Assembly: GCF_025751495.1 (NCBI RefSeq)
Contig: NZ_JAOWKZ010000001.1
Coordinates: 751,920 to 815,919 of the forward strand
Direction of reading: 5' to 3'
Origin: Albidovulum litorale
Lineage (GTDB): Bacteria > Pseudomonadota > Alphaproteobacteria > Rhodobacterales > Rhodobacteraceae
Length of the DNA: 64,000 nucleotides
Shown: one piece after another, positions 25,740 to 34,324 of the stretch
Layout: each line of letters opens with the position of its first letter
How positions within the stretch are numbered: the stretch's first letter is position 1
The notes under the pieces: model-generated
What the model saw: only the letters and a program-made list of their open reading frames with translations
Told to the model about the DNA's origin: nothing
The model's database searches: none
Translations under genes and position numbers: made by a program

Positions 25740-25802
25740 CGCCTGCGGCGGGTTCGGCACCGCCCTGCTCATCGCCACCTGACAAAACCACGCGGACCAG
25801 AC

Positions 25803-25827
25803 CCCGATTTCTTTCAATGAAATCGGG
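25803..25827. terminator. Bidirectional hairpin between convergent genes
   Basis: 9-bp perfect stem CCCGATTTC/GAAATCGGG with loop TTTCAAT between glsA and the amidinotransferase. There is no long T-run. The core is nearly the same as the palindrome at 30727-30749. Confidence 0.55.
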
Positions 25828-25838
25828 CCGGACAAGAG

Positions 25839-26948
25839 CTATTGTTTGGGGAAATAGTCCTCGCAGCCGCCTTCGCGGTAGACATCCGCCGTGCAGCAAT
25901 GCAGGCCGCCGCCAAAGGCATAGGCGTCGCGCAGCTCGACCGGCACGACCTCCATCCCCAGCTTGTCCATCTGTTCCATCTGATAGACTTCCGAGGCTTC
26001 GACACAGACCGTCTTGGGGTCGAGCACCAGCACATTCATCGAAAGCCAGGTCGAGGAATAGCACAAGGGCGGCGGGGCGTTGTGGGCCGGTTGCGCGGCA
26101 TCCACGATCTCCCAGTCATTGGCACTGAACATCTCGCGCTGGTCCTCCGGCAGACGGCGCTGCGGGTTGTTCAGGATCAGGCCGGGGCGGAGCGGGGTGA
26201 AGGTCGCGTCGATATGGATCGGATAGGGGTCGCCGGGGAAGTTCACCGCATGGACCCGGTGATCGGGGAAGTGGCGGCGCAGCCATTCGATGCCCTTGAG
26301 GTTGGTGGTAAAACCATGCTGCACCACCAGATCGCGGCCGAAACGCAAGACATCGGCGGCGTCGAACAAAGGCTCTTCCTCGGTCGTGACAAAGAACTTC
26401 TCGGCTGTCCATTTCAGCCGCTTTTCCACGCCGATCTTCTCAGACAGGTAATCGGGGTGGTAATCGGCATCCGTCAGCCGCGGCTTCGGCGCGCTTTCGT
26501 GACGGAAGTTCGGGTCCTCGTTGAAATACTGCTGCATCAGCGGCCGGTAGTTCAGATATTCGAACCAACGGCAACGATAGGACATCGTCGCCTCCAGCAT
26601 CTCGGACCCGACGGTCAACAGCACATCGCGCGGCGGCATGCAGCCGAACTGGCTGTCGGTGTGGAAATCGGGCGTGGTCGCGGGCAGCGAATGGTCGATC
26701 GGTGTCGGCCGGTCCACCCGGATGCCGCGCCCCTCCAGCATAGACGCGAAGTTGTCCAGAAGTTCATTGGCCCGGTCAATCGTCTCCTGCGGCCGCCGCC
26801 CCCACTGGCCGCGCATGTCGCTGTCCTCGGGCACCTTGGCGTCCAGCGCCGGTTCCTCCGGCGGGATATGGCAATTGTCGGCGCGGCCGACGATGACATG
26901 TTTCAGAGGGTCCCATTCGTTCCAGCTGTTCACGACGGTCTTTTGCAT
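25839..26948 (-). CDS. Glycine amidinotransferase-like enzyme
   Basis: Amidinotransferase of the AGAT/StrB family, 369 residues, which moves an amidino group from arginine to an amine acceptor through a Cys intermediate. The catalytic Cys is in GGGLHCCTADVYREGG near the C-terminus, His in YPIHIDATFTPLRPG and Asp in LFDAADVLRFG. The acceptor (glycine, lysine, inosamine or another amine) cannot be read from sequence. The ATG at 26948 matches the family start (MQKTVVNSWNEWDPLKHVIV). It is followed on the same strand, upstream, by folE2 with a 120-bp gap. Confidence 0.82.
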   Translation of the reverse strand: MQKTVVNSWNEWDPLKHVIVGRADNCHIPPEEPALDAKVPEDSDMRGQWGRRPQETIDRANELLDNFASMLEGRGIRVDRPTPIDHSLPATTPDFHTDSQFGCMPPRDVLLTVGSEMLEATMSYRCRWFEYLNYRPLMQQYFNEDPNFRHESAPKPRLTDADYHPDYLSEKIGVEKRLKWTAEKFFVTTEEEPLFDAADVLRFGRDLVVQHGFTTNLKGIEWLRRHFPDHRVHAVNFPGDPYPIHIDATFTPLRPGLILNNPQRRLPEDQREMFSANDWEIVDAAQPAHNAPPPLCYSSTWLSMNVLVLDPKTVCVEASEVYQMEQMDKLGMEVVPVELRDAYAFGGGLHCCTADVYREGGCEDYFPKQ

Positions 26949-27068
26949 GTGATCCCATCCCCCGGGTCGGTGTTTGCCCGAATTCCTATGAGGACGGAAC
27001 GCCGCACACAAGCCCCGGGAGCGACGCGATAAGGACATCGCCCGCCAAACGGTCAGGGACGCCCGGTT

Positions 27069-28166
27069 TCAACCAGCCTTGTGAAGCGAGGAAAAGAGCC
27101 GCGGGTCGATGCTGTCGGCGACGAAGGTCGGACCTTCGGTCAGGATCGACACGGCATCGTGGCTGTGCAGGCTTTCCTGATGGCTCGCAACGATGCGGAA
27201 ATCGCCGATCCGGTCGTCGCCCAGAAGCCGTTCGGCAAAGCTGCGCGCGGCATCCTCAACGAAGATCGGGTTGGCGGCGTTCAGCTCGGCAAAGGCCTGC
27301 TCGTCCTCACGCTTGACCATCACTTGCGTTTCGGTCGGCACGGCGGCGCGGGCGAGGTCGATCAGATCCTCGTACCAGAGCCGTTTGCCGCCCTCCTCCA
27401 CCACCGAGATGCGCGCGACCGAGCGTTGCGAATGCGGCGTAGCCAGTTGCCCGCGCGCCTGGCGCGCATGTTCGGAAAGCTCCAGCGAACAGGGGCAGGT
27501 CGAGGAATAGACATAGTCGAGATGGGTGATCCGGGTCTGCCGCCCCTCGCGCTCCATCAGTTCCAGCGCGATGTCGTAATACTGCCAGCCGGTCAGGCCC
27601 GAACGCAGCGATTGCACCTTCGCGGGGAACGAAAACCGCATCATCAGACGGGCGTCGATGCTGTCATGGTCCTTCTTGTAATCCTCCAGCACGGCGGCGA
27701 GGACGGAAAAGGAAAAGGTCCGTTCGGCATGGGCATAGAAGGACCGCATGATGCGGCTCATGTTGATGCCCTTCTTCTCACCGATCAGGCTGACCGTGCC
27801 GGTGACCGAGGTTTCCAGCGTGATGTCGCCGCCATCGCGGGTGTGAAACACGATCGGCAGGCGGAAGTTGGAGATGCCGACATGCTGGATCGGCGCCTGC
27901 GCACCGACGATCAGGCTGGAGGGGCCGTTCTGAAGATCGGGCATGGAGGCGCGATAGGCCTCATCGGCCTTGAACCCCTCGGGATAGGTCCGTGACAGAT
28001 CGGGGTAATTGCCCAGGTCGCGCCCGGGTAGAAGCCGGGCGATGGCGGGGTCGAGCCGGGCGACCTCGGTCGGGTCGGCACGTTGCGCCCATGCACGCAG
28101 GACGGCCAAAGCCTCCTCGGCATCGGCGCGGTTCGGTTCCCGGTCAATCTCGCCCACGAAGTTCAT
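27069..28166 (-). CDS. folE2: FolE2, GTP cyclohydrolase IB
   Basis: Converts GTP to dihydroneopterin triphosphate, the first step of folate and queuosine synthesis. 365 residues, full length. The FolE2 catalytic Cys is in YVYSSTCPCSLELSEHAR; QHVGISNFRLP and the C-terminal ESLHSHDAVS are typical. In many bacteria folE2 is the metal-flexible isoenzyme induced under zinc limitation; no Zur box was recognised here. GAGGAG six bases before the ATG at 28166 fixes the start. Confidence 0.94.
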   Translation of the reverse strand: MNFVGEIDREPNRADAEEALAVLRAWAQRADPTEVARLDPAIARLLPGRDLGNYPDLSRTYPEGFKADEAYRASMPDLQNGPSSLIVGAQAPIQHVGISNFRLPIVFHTRDGGDITLETSVTGTVSLIGEKKGINMSRIMRSFYAHAERTFSFSVLAAVLEDYKKDHDSIDARLMMRFSFPAKVQSLRSGLTGWQYYDIALELMEREGRQTRITHLDYVYSSTCPCSLELSEHARQARGQLATPHSQRSVARISVVEEGGKRLWYEDLIDLARAAVPTETQVMVKREDEQAFAELNAANPIFVEDAARSFAERLLGDDRIGDFRIVASHQESLHSHDAVSILTEGPTFVADSIDPRLFSSLHKAG

Positions 28167-28269
28167 GGCAAGCTCCTCGATGATCCGGACAAGACCGGAC
28201 GACCCATTATGCGGGAAGGCCGGGCACCTTGTCCAACCCTACGCGGATATTCTCGGCGCTTTCGCGACC

Positions 28270-29445
28270 TTAGACCGCATCCAGCGCCTGACGGAGATCA
28301 GCCAGGAGGTCACCCGCATCCTCGATCCCGACCGACAGGCGCACAAGCCCCGGCGTAATGCCGAGCATGACCTTCTGCTCGGCCGGAAGCCGCTGGTGGG
28401 TCGTCGTCGCGGGATGCGTGATGATCGACTTGGCATCGCCGAGATTGTTGGAAATCTTCACGATTTCCAGCGCGTTGAGGAAGCGGAAGGCCGCCGCCTG
28501 CCCGTCCTTGACCTCCAGCGTCACCACGGTGCCACCCGCTCCCATCTGCTCCATCGCGATCCCGTGCTGGGCATGACCTTTGAGCCCCGGATAAATCACG
28601 CGGGAAAGCTTGTCGTGCCCCTCTAGCGCCTCAGCCAGCGCCAGCGCATTGGCGGCCTGCGCCCGCACGCGCAGATCAAGCGTTTCCAGCCCCTTCAGCA
28701 TCACCCAGGCGTTGAACGGGCTGAGCGCCGCGCCGGTATGCTTCAGATAGGGTTCCAGAACCTTGCGAATGTAGTCCTTCGAGCCGCAGACCACGCCACC
28801 GAGGCAGCGCCCGCCCCCGTCGATATGCTTGGTAGCGGAATAGACGACGACATCCGCGCCCAGTTCAACGGCCCTGGAGAAGGTCGGTGTCGCAAAGACG
28901 TTGTCGACGATGACGGTCGCGCCGACGCCGTGCGCAATCTCGCAGACCGATTTCACGTCGATGACCTCAAGCGTCGGGTTCGATACCGATTCGAGAAAAA
29001 CGACCTTGGTGTCAGGCTGCATCGCCGCCCGCCACTGATCCAGATCGGTGCCGTCCACCAGCGTCACATCAACACCGAAACGGCCCAGAATCTCAAGGAC
29101 ATAGAGACAGGAGCCAAAGAGCGCCCTTGCCGCTACGACATGATCGCCGGCTTTCAGCATCGAGGTCAGCGCGCCATTGACCGCTGCCATGCCGCTCGCC
29201 GTGGCGAAGGCATCCTCGGTCCCCTCGATCGCGGCCATGCGTTCCTCGAACATGCGCACGGTCGGGTTGCCGTAGCGGGCATAGATGAACTCGTCCGGCC
29301 CGCTTTCGATGAACCGTGCCTCGGCCTGTTCGGCGCTCTCATAGACGAAGCCCTGCGTCAGATAGATCGCCTCGGACATCTCGCCATATTGGCTGCGCCG
29401 CGCGCCTGCGTGGATGAGTTTGGTGCGTGTTTTCCAGTCTGCCAT
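28270..29445 (-). CDS. metZ: MetZ, O-succinylhomoserine sulfhydrylase
   Basis: PLP-dependent enzyme of the Cys/Met metabolism family, 391 residues, that makes homocysteine from O-succinylhomoserine and sulfide. The PLP lysine is in VVYSATKHIDGGGRCLGGVV; YARYGNPTVRMFEERMAAIEG (in parts) and TGLVRLSVGIEDAGDLLADL-type C-terminus are also typical. The start MADWKT (29445) has GGAGGA six bases before it; the ATG two codons earlier abuts it. Expression is under the SAM-II riboswitch just upstream, which fits methionine biosynthesis. Confidence 0.94.
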   Translation of the reverse strand: MADWKTRTKLIHAGARRSQYGEMSEAIYLTQGFVYESAEQAEARFIESGPDEFIYARYGNPTVRMFEERMAAIEGTEDAFATASGMAAVNGALTSMLKAGDHVVAARALFGSCLYVLEILGRFGVDVTLVDGTDLDQWRAAMQPDTKVVFLESVSNPTLEVIDVKSVCEIAHGVGATVIVDNVFATPTFSRAVELGADVVVYSATKHIDGGGRCLGGVVCGSKDYIRKVLEPYLKHTGAALSPFNAWVMLKGLETLDLRVRAQAANALALAEALEGHDKLSRVIYPGLKGHAQHGIAMEQMGAGGTVVTLEVKDGQAAAFRFLNALEIVKISNNLGDAKSIITHPATTTHQRLPAEQKVMLGITPGLVRLSVGIEDAGDLLADLRQALDAV

Positions 29446-29463
29446 GACCATTCCTCCGGCAAC

Positions 29464-29491
29464 AAAAAACCCCCACCGGAACAGGTGGGGG
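29464..29491 (-). terminator. Attenuator terminator of the SAM-II riboswitch
   Basis: 8-bp perfect stem CCCCCACC/GGTGGGGG (29470-29491) with a 6-nt loop; on the minus strand it is followed by TTTTTTGTT. It lies 15 nt after the aptamer and just before the metZ ribosome binding site, the place of an expression platform. Confidence 0.9.
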
Positions 29492-29505
29492 CCTTGGGCC
29501 TCCGA

Positions 29506-29558
29506 CCTCTTTAGCGGCATGTTTAACGTGGCCCGCAATCCGGTAACAAATCGCCACA
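29506..29558 (-). promoter_or_regulatory. SAM-II riboswitch controlling metZ
   Basis: The minus strand shows the SAM-II consensus in order: stem P1 GTGGC...GCCAC, loop segment GATTTGTTACCGGATTGC, then TTAAACATGCC and GCTAAAGAGG, where the last segment forms the pseudoknot. The classic metX SAM-II aptamer has the same string of elements (GATTTAACCGTATTGC, GATAAATGTAGCTAAA). SAM binding would favour the downstream terminator or hide the start region, shutting down methionine synthesis. Confidence 0.9.
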
Positions 29559-29668
29559 AGACAGGCGATAGCGCGAAGTGGACGCCGGGTCAACGTCCGA
29601 ATACAGCCCTGATCCTTGTGACCGCTGTCCCGATGCGGTCAACTGGCCTCACAGCGAAAGGAGATTCG

Positions 29669-29914
29669 ATGCCCCGTTCCGCCGCCCTCGCCGCCCTCTT
29701 TACCCTTGCTGCCTGCGTTCAGCCCGCCCCCGCGCCTCTGGGCGAATTTCGCATCGGGGCCGAAACCTATCGGATTACAGAGAACGCCGCCGGTACCTGG
29801 CGGGTTCTGGTCGACGGCCGGTCCGTCATCTGCTCCAAGCCGACGGAAGAGGCCTGTTACTGGTCGGTCCGTCATTACCTGACCTCGCAGGAAGTTCTCA
29901 ACGATTACGGGTAG
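29669..29914 (+). CDS. Small lipoprotein
   Basis: 81 residues with a lipoprotein signal peptide: lipobox TLAAC near residues 12-16 (MPRSAALAALFTLAACVQPA). The mature part is about 65 residues with two further Cys. No family recognised. Start chosen because GAAAGGAG lies six bases upstream; a longer frame from 29414 runs through the metZ promoter. It is divergent from metZ. Confidence 0.7.
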   Translation: MPRSAALAALFTLAACVQPAPAPLGEFRIGAETYRITENAAGTWRVLVDGRSVICSKPTEEACYWSVRHYLTSQEVLNDYG

Positions 29915-29998
29915 TCAACCTGTGCGTCAGCGCACGTTGCACCGGGGGATTTCACGCTCCACATATGGCTCAACTGACGGATGAGCACAGGATCGGAC

Positions 29999-30700
29999 AT
30001 GACCGCCCCCATCGAGCTTTATTACTGGCCCACGCCGAATGGCTGGAAGATTTCAATCGCGCTGGAGGAGATGGGGCTGCCCTACAACCTCAATCTGGTG
30101 AATATCGGTGCCGGAGATCAGTTCAAGCCGGACTTCCTGAAGATTTCACCGAACAACCGGATGCCCGCGATCGTCGATCCCGAGGGGCCGGACGGCGAAC
30201 CGATTTCAATCTTCGAAAGCGGCGCGATCCTGCAATATCTGGCCCGCAAGAGCGGGAAGTTTTACGGCTCAACCGAACGAGAACGGGTCGCGGTCGACCA
30301 ATGGCTCTTCTGGCAGGTCGGCGGCGTGGGGCCGATGGCGGGACAGGCGCATCACTTCCTGAAATATGCGCCGTCGCTGGAGGTGCCGCAGGTCCTGCCC
30401 TATGCGCAGGACCGCTACCGGGCCGAAGTCGGGCGGCTTTACGGCGTGCTCGACCAGCAACTGGCAGACAACCGTTTCGTCGCGGGTGAATTCTTCTCGA
30501 TCGCCGACATGGCGCTCTGGGGCTGGTGTTCGGGTTGGAAAGGTCAACAGCAGACGCTGGACGACAAGCCCAACATGAAACGCTGGCTCGACGAGGTCGG
30601 CGCCCGCCCCGGCGTCCAGCGTGGTCGGGCAGTGGCGAATGAAAAACGCAGCAATCTGCAGGACGACCGCAAGGCGCAGGAACTGCTGTTCCGGCGGTGA
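29999..30700 (+). CDS. Glutathione S-transferase (YfcG/Ure2p-like)
   Basis: About 233 residues. The N-terminal thioredoxin fold has ELYYWPTPNGWKISIALEEMG (in parts), RMPAIVDPEG with the cis-Pro, and the glutathione-binding ESGAILQYLARKSG. The C-terminal helical domain has FVAGEFFSIADMALWGW. The TPNG pattern is typical of YfcG-like Nu-class enzymes, which act as disulfide reductases in E. coli. Start at 29999 follows AGGATCGG; an ATG at 29981 is an alternative. Confidence 0.88.
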   Translation: MTAPIELYYWPTPNGWKISIALEEMGLPYNLNLVNIGAGDQFKPDFLKISPNNRMPAIVDPEGPDGEPISIFESGAILQYLARKSGKFYGSTERERVAVDQWLFWQVGGVGPMAGQAHHFLKYAPSLEVPQVLPYAQDRYRAEVGRLYGVLDQQLADNRFVAGEFFSIADMALWGWCSGWKGQQQTLDDKPNMKRWLDEVGARPGVQRGRAVANEKRSNLQDDRKAQELLFRR

Positions 30701-30703
30701 TGC

Positions 30704-30749
30704 CGGAAACTTTCAAAGTTTCCGACGCGATTTCTTTCGAAGAAATCGC
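30704..30749. repeat. Two adjacent palindromes between convergent genes
   Basis: CGGAAACTTT-C-AAAGTTTCCG (30704-30724) and GCGATTTCTT-TCG-AAGAAATCGC (30727-30749) are both perfect. They lie between the GST and lysR stops and could terminate both. The second shares its core with the hairpin at 25803-25827, so this seems to be a dispersed element. Confidence 0.6.
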
Positions 30750-30830
30750 TTCCCTACCATATCGGCCAATTCTGCAAAACGCTTCAAACCAGTGAGACGT
30801 GGCTCCTTCCCGAGCCCCAGCCACAAGCCC

Positions 30831-31703
30831 CTAACCGCTCGCCATTTCTGCCGCCACCTCGAAGAAGGCCTGCACCAGCTTGCCGGCCTTGCGCTCGCGC
30901 AGGCAGATCAGCGCCTCATCCATGACCATCGCAGCCCCGGCCTCGATCGGAATGCTGACCAGCCGCGCGTCCGATCCGAACTCGGCCGCCGAGACGAACC
31001 CGACGCCCGCGCCCGAGGCCACGATCTCGCGCACCGCCTCGCGCCCCTCGGCCTCGATGGCGGGCGTCAGCACCACGCCCGCGGCCCGCGCCGTCTCTTC
31101 CAGCTTTGCCCGCGTCCGCGACCCTTCCTCGCGAAACACCAGCGGCAGCCCTGCAAGATCGCGGAACGTCAGGCTGGACCGGCGCGCCACCGGATGATCC
31201 CGCGCCACGAAGGCGGTAATCGGCGTGGAGTTCAGCTTCAGCGCCTCGATATCGCGGCTGTCGGGCATGTTTCCCAGAACCCCGATATCGGCCTCATAAG
31301 CATAAAGCGCATCCAGCACGCTTTCCGTATTGCCCGCGTGAACCGTAATACGCACTCCGGGGTAACGGTCGCGGAACCGGGCAAGGATGTGCAGCAGGTG
31401 ATGGGCGCTGTCGGCCACGATGCGCAGGGCCCCCGAGCGCAACGCGCGCGCTTCGGACAAAAGGTCCAGCGCCTGACTTTCGCTGTCAAACAGCCGCCGC
31501 GTGATCTCCAGAAGACGCTCACCCTGCGGCGTTAGAGACACCTGCCGCTTGTGACGGTTAAAGAGCAGGACGTCGTATTCCTCTTCCAGCTTCCGAACCT
31601 GATCGGAGATCGCGGGCTGGGTCAGATGCAACGCCTCCGCGGCCCGGGAAAACCCGCCGAAAATGGCGACATGATGAAAGGCGCGAAGCTGGACATAGCG
31701 CAT
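30831..31703 (-). CDS. LysR-type regulator of the phosphonate operon
   Basis: 290 residues. N-terminal winged helix-turn-helix with FSRAAEALHLTQPAISDQVRKLEEEY near residues 20-45 (in parts), then a periplasmic-binding-protein-like effector domain. GGGAGG five bases upstream supports the ATG at 31703; the family start (MRYVQLRAFHHVA) fits. It is divergent from phnW over a 133-bp AT-rich gap, the classic place for a LysR regulator of the adjacent operon. The likely inducer is 2-aminoethylphosphonate or a breakdown product (inference). Confidence 0.88.
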   Translation of the reverse strand: MRYVQLRAFHHVAIFGGFSRAAEALHLTQPAISDQVRKLEEEYDVLLFNRHKRQVSLTPQGERLLEITRRLFDSESQALDLLSEARALRSGALRIVADSAHHLLHILARFRDRYPGVRITVHAGNTESVLDALYAYEADIGVLGNMPDSRDIEALKLNSTPITAFVARDHPVARRSSLTFRDLAGLPLVFREEGSRTRAKLEETARAAGVVLTPAIEAEGREAVREIVASGAGVGFVSAAEFGSDARLVSIPIEAGAAMVMDEALICLRERKAGKLVQAFFEVAAEMASG

Positions 31704-31836
31704 GGCGGCCTCCCAATGGACATGTTCCACAGATGTATCATTTAAACTTATATATCAATCTAAATTAACGATTTTACATATGGTGTGACACATGGAAAAA
31801 GACCCCCATCCGCAGCGTCCCGAACGGAGCCTCCGC
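31704..31836. promoter_or_regulatory. Divergent lysR/phnW promoter region
   Basis: The stretch 31737-31780 is very AT-rich (TTTAAACTTATATATCAATC and following) inside GC-rich flanks. Overlapping T-N11-A patterns suited to LysR binding are present, but several choices exist and I cannot pick the operator. Confidence 0.5.
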
Positions 31837-33021
31837 ATGACGCAGACCACACCCCTGCCGACCCCCAGACTGGGCGAGCCCTATCTCTTGACCCCCGGCC
31901 CGCTGACCACGGCCTATTCCACCAAGGAAGCGATGCTGAAGGACTGGGGTTCGTGGGATGCCGATTTCCGCGCCATGACGAAGTCGCTTTGCAATCAGCT
32001 TGTTGCGCTTGCAGGTGACACGAAGGGAGAGTTCGTCTGCGTGCCGATGCAGGGCTCCGGTTCTTTCTCGGTCGAGGCGATGCTGGGCACCTTCATTCCC
32101 TGGGACGGCAAGGTTCTGGTGCTGGCGAACGGCGCCTACGGGCTCCGCGCCGCAGAGACAATGAAATACTTGGGCCGGGGCTACACCCTGATCGACAAGG
32201 GCGACTACATGCCGCCCCGGGGCGACGAAGTTGCGGCCGCGCTCGATGCCGATCCCGACATCACCCATGTGATCGTGATCCATTGCGAAACGTCGTCGGG
32301 TATCCTGAACCCGGTCGCCGAAATCTCGGAAGCCGTTTACGCCAAGGGCCGCAAGCTTCTGATCGACTCGATGTCCGCCTTCGGCGCCCTGCCCCTCGAC
32401 GTGAACGAGATCCGGTACGAGGCGATGGTATCCTCTGCCAACAAATGCATTGAGGGTGTGCCGGGCTTCGGCTTCGTCATCGCGCGGCGCTCTGAACTGG
32501 AGAATGCAAAGGGCAACAGCCACTCGCTTGCGCTCGATATCCACGCGCAATGGGCCTATCTCGAAAAGACCGGCCAGTGGCGCTACACGCCGCCCACCCA
32601 TGTCGTCGCGGCCTTTCTGGAAGCTTTGCGCCTCCATGCCGAGGAAGGCGGCGTCGCGGGCCGTGGCGCACGGTATACCCGCAACCGCGACGTGATGGTC
32701 GAGGGGATGCGGGAACTGGGCTTTGAGACGCTGCTGAAGGATCGCTGGCTCAGCCCGATCATCGTGACCTTCTTCTGCCCGGCCGATCCGAACTTCGTCT
32801 TCAACGACTTCTACGAAAAGATGAAACAGAAGGGCTTCATCATCTATCCCGGCAAGCTGACCGTTGTGGACAGCTTCCGTGTCGGCTGCATCGGCCGGAT
32901 GGACGAACATGTGATGCGGAACGTGGTTCAGGCCGCCAAAGAGGCTTTGGCCGAGATGGGCGTCACCTCTGCTGCCCCGCCCGCAGCCGCGATTGCCGAA
33001 CGCGCCAAACTCGCCGCCTGA
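31837..33021 (+). CDS. phnW: PhnW, 2-aminoethylphosphonate-pyruvate transaminase
   Basis: PLP enzyme that moves the amino group of 2-aminoethylphosphonate (AEP) to pyruvate, giving phosphonoacetaldehyde and alanine. 394 residues. [56 protein letters not shown] and the PLP lysine in [19 protein letters not shown] all match PhnW. GGAG seven bases before the ATG at 31837 favours this start over an ATG at 31792. The C-terminal Ala-rich tail is about 20 residues longer than I would expect. Confidence 0.93.
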   Translation: MTQTTPLPTPRLGEPYLLTPGPLTTAYSTKEAMLKDWGSWDADFRAMTKSLCNQLVALAGDTKGEFVCVPMQGSGSFSVEAMLGTFIPWDGKVLVLANGAYGLRAAETMKYLGRGYTLIDKGDYMPPRGDEVAAALDADPDITHVIVIHCETSSGILNPVAEISEAVYAKGRKLLIDSMSAFGALPLDVNEIRYEAMVSSANKCIEGVPGFGFVIARRSELENAKGNSHSLALDIHAQWAYLEKTGQWRYTPPTHVVAAFLEALRLHAEEGGVAGRGARYTRNRDVMVEGMRELGFETLLKDRWLSPIIVTFFCPADPNFVFNDFYEKMKQKGFIIYPGKLTVVDSFRVGCIGRMDEHVMRNVVQAAKEALAEMGVTSAAPPAAAIAERAKLAA

Positions 33022-33056
33022 GGCGGCGCCCGAAATTTGAGACGGAAGGACCTAAG

Positions 33057-34307
33057 ATGAATATGCAAAACCGCGCGCCCGTGATGGCTAATGACCGCGC
33101 CTATCCCTGGCCGAAAGTGCCCGCCGTAGCGATCTGCCTAGACGGCTGTGAGCCGGAATATCTGGAGGTCGCCATCGCCGACGGGCTTATGCCGACACTG
33201 AAGCGGATGCGCGAGACGGGCACCGACCGGCTGGCGCATTCGGTCATCCCCTCCTTCACCAACCCCAACAACCTCTCGATCGCCACGGGGCGGCCTCCTG
33301 CGGTGCATGGCATCTGCGGCAATTACCTCTATGACCCCGAGACGGGCGAGGAGGTGATGATGAACGACGTGCGCTTCCTGCGCGCGCCGACAATCTTTTC
33401 ACAATTCTACGAGGCCGGCGCCCGGGTGGCGATGGTCACCGCCAAGGACAAGCTGCGCGCGCTTCTGGGCGCGGGGCTGAAGTTCGACGAGGACCGCGCG
33501 GTCGCCTTCTCGTCGGAGAAGTCCGGCACCACGACCAAGGCCGAACACGGGATCGATAATGCGAGCGCATGGCTTGGGATGCCGGTGCCTGAGGTCTATT
33601 CGGCCGACCTTTCCGAGTTCGTCTTCGCCGCCGGGGTCAAGCTTCTCAAGGAATTCAAACCCGACGTGATGTATCTCTCGACGACGGACTACATCCAGCA
33701 CAAATACGCCCCCGACCAGAAGGGCGCGAAGGACTTCTACGAAATGTTCGACCGCTATCTGGCGGAGCTCGACGCGCTCGGCGCCGCCGTCGTCGTCACC
33801 GCCGACCATGGCATGAAGCCCAAGCACAACGCGGACGGGACGCCCGCCGTGATCTATGTGCAGGACCTGATGGACGAATGGCTGGGCGAGGACGCCGCCC
33901 GCGTGATCCTGCCGATCACCGACCCTTATGTCGTCCACCACGGGGCGCTCGGGTCCTTCGCGACCTGCTATCTGCCCGCCGGGACCGACCGCGCCGGTAT
34001 CATGGCGAAACTCGATGCGCGCGACGAGATCATCCTTGTCGTCACCCGCGAAGAGGCGGTGAAACGCTTCGAACTGCCCGCCGACCGGATCGGCGATATC
34101 GTCATGATCTCGGGCGAGAACATGACCATCGGCACCTCGGCCCACCGCCACGACCTTGCCGCGCTGAAAGAGCCGCTACGTTCCCACGGCGGCTTGACCG
34201 AGCAGGAAGTGCCCTTCATCGTCAACCGCAAGGTGGACCTGCCGAACGCGCCGGAACTCAGGAACTTCGACGCGTTCCTATACGCCTGCACCGCAGCGGC
34301 GCTCTGA
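33057..34307 (+). CDS. phnA: PhnA, phosphonoacetate hydrolase
   Basis: Zinc hydrolase of the alkaline phosphatase superfamily, 416 residues, that splits the C-P bond of phosphonoacetate to acetate and phosphate. Metal ligands and nucleophile: Asp in [11 protein letters not shown], Thr in [13 protein letters not shown], Asp and His in [12 protein letters not shown], Asp-His in [11 protein letters not shown], and His in [10 protein letters not shown]. This is the catabolic PhnA, not the unrelated YjdM/PhnA zinc-ribbon protein. GGAAGGACCTAAG precedes the ATG. 35 bp after phnW, same operon. Confidence 0.94.
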   Translation: MNMQNRAPVMANDRAYPWPKVPAVAICLDGCEPEYLEVAIADGLMPTLKRMRETGTDRLAHSVIPSFTNPNNLSIATGRPPAVHGICGNYLYDPETGEEVMMNDVRFLRAPTIFSQFYEAGARVAMVTAKDKLRALLGAGLKFDEDRAVAFSSEKSGTTTKAEHGIDNASAWLGMPVPEVYSADLSEFVFAAGVKLLKEFKPDVMYLSTTDYIQHKYAPDQKGAKDFYEMFDRYLAELDALGAAVVVTADHGMKPKHNADGTPAVIYVQDLMDEWLGEDAARVILPITDPYVVHHGALGSFATCYLPAGTDRAGIMAKLDARDEIILVVTREEAVKRFELPADRIGDIVMISGENMTIGTSAHRHDLAALKEPLRSHGGLTEQEVPFIVNRKVDLPNAPELRNFDAFLYACTAAAL

Positions 34308-34324
34308 CCATGAAGGACCAGCAC

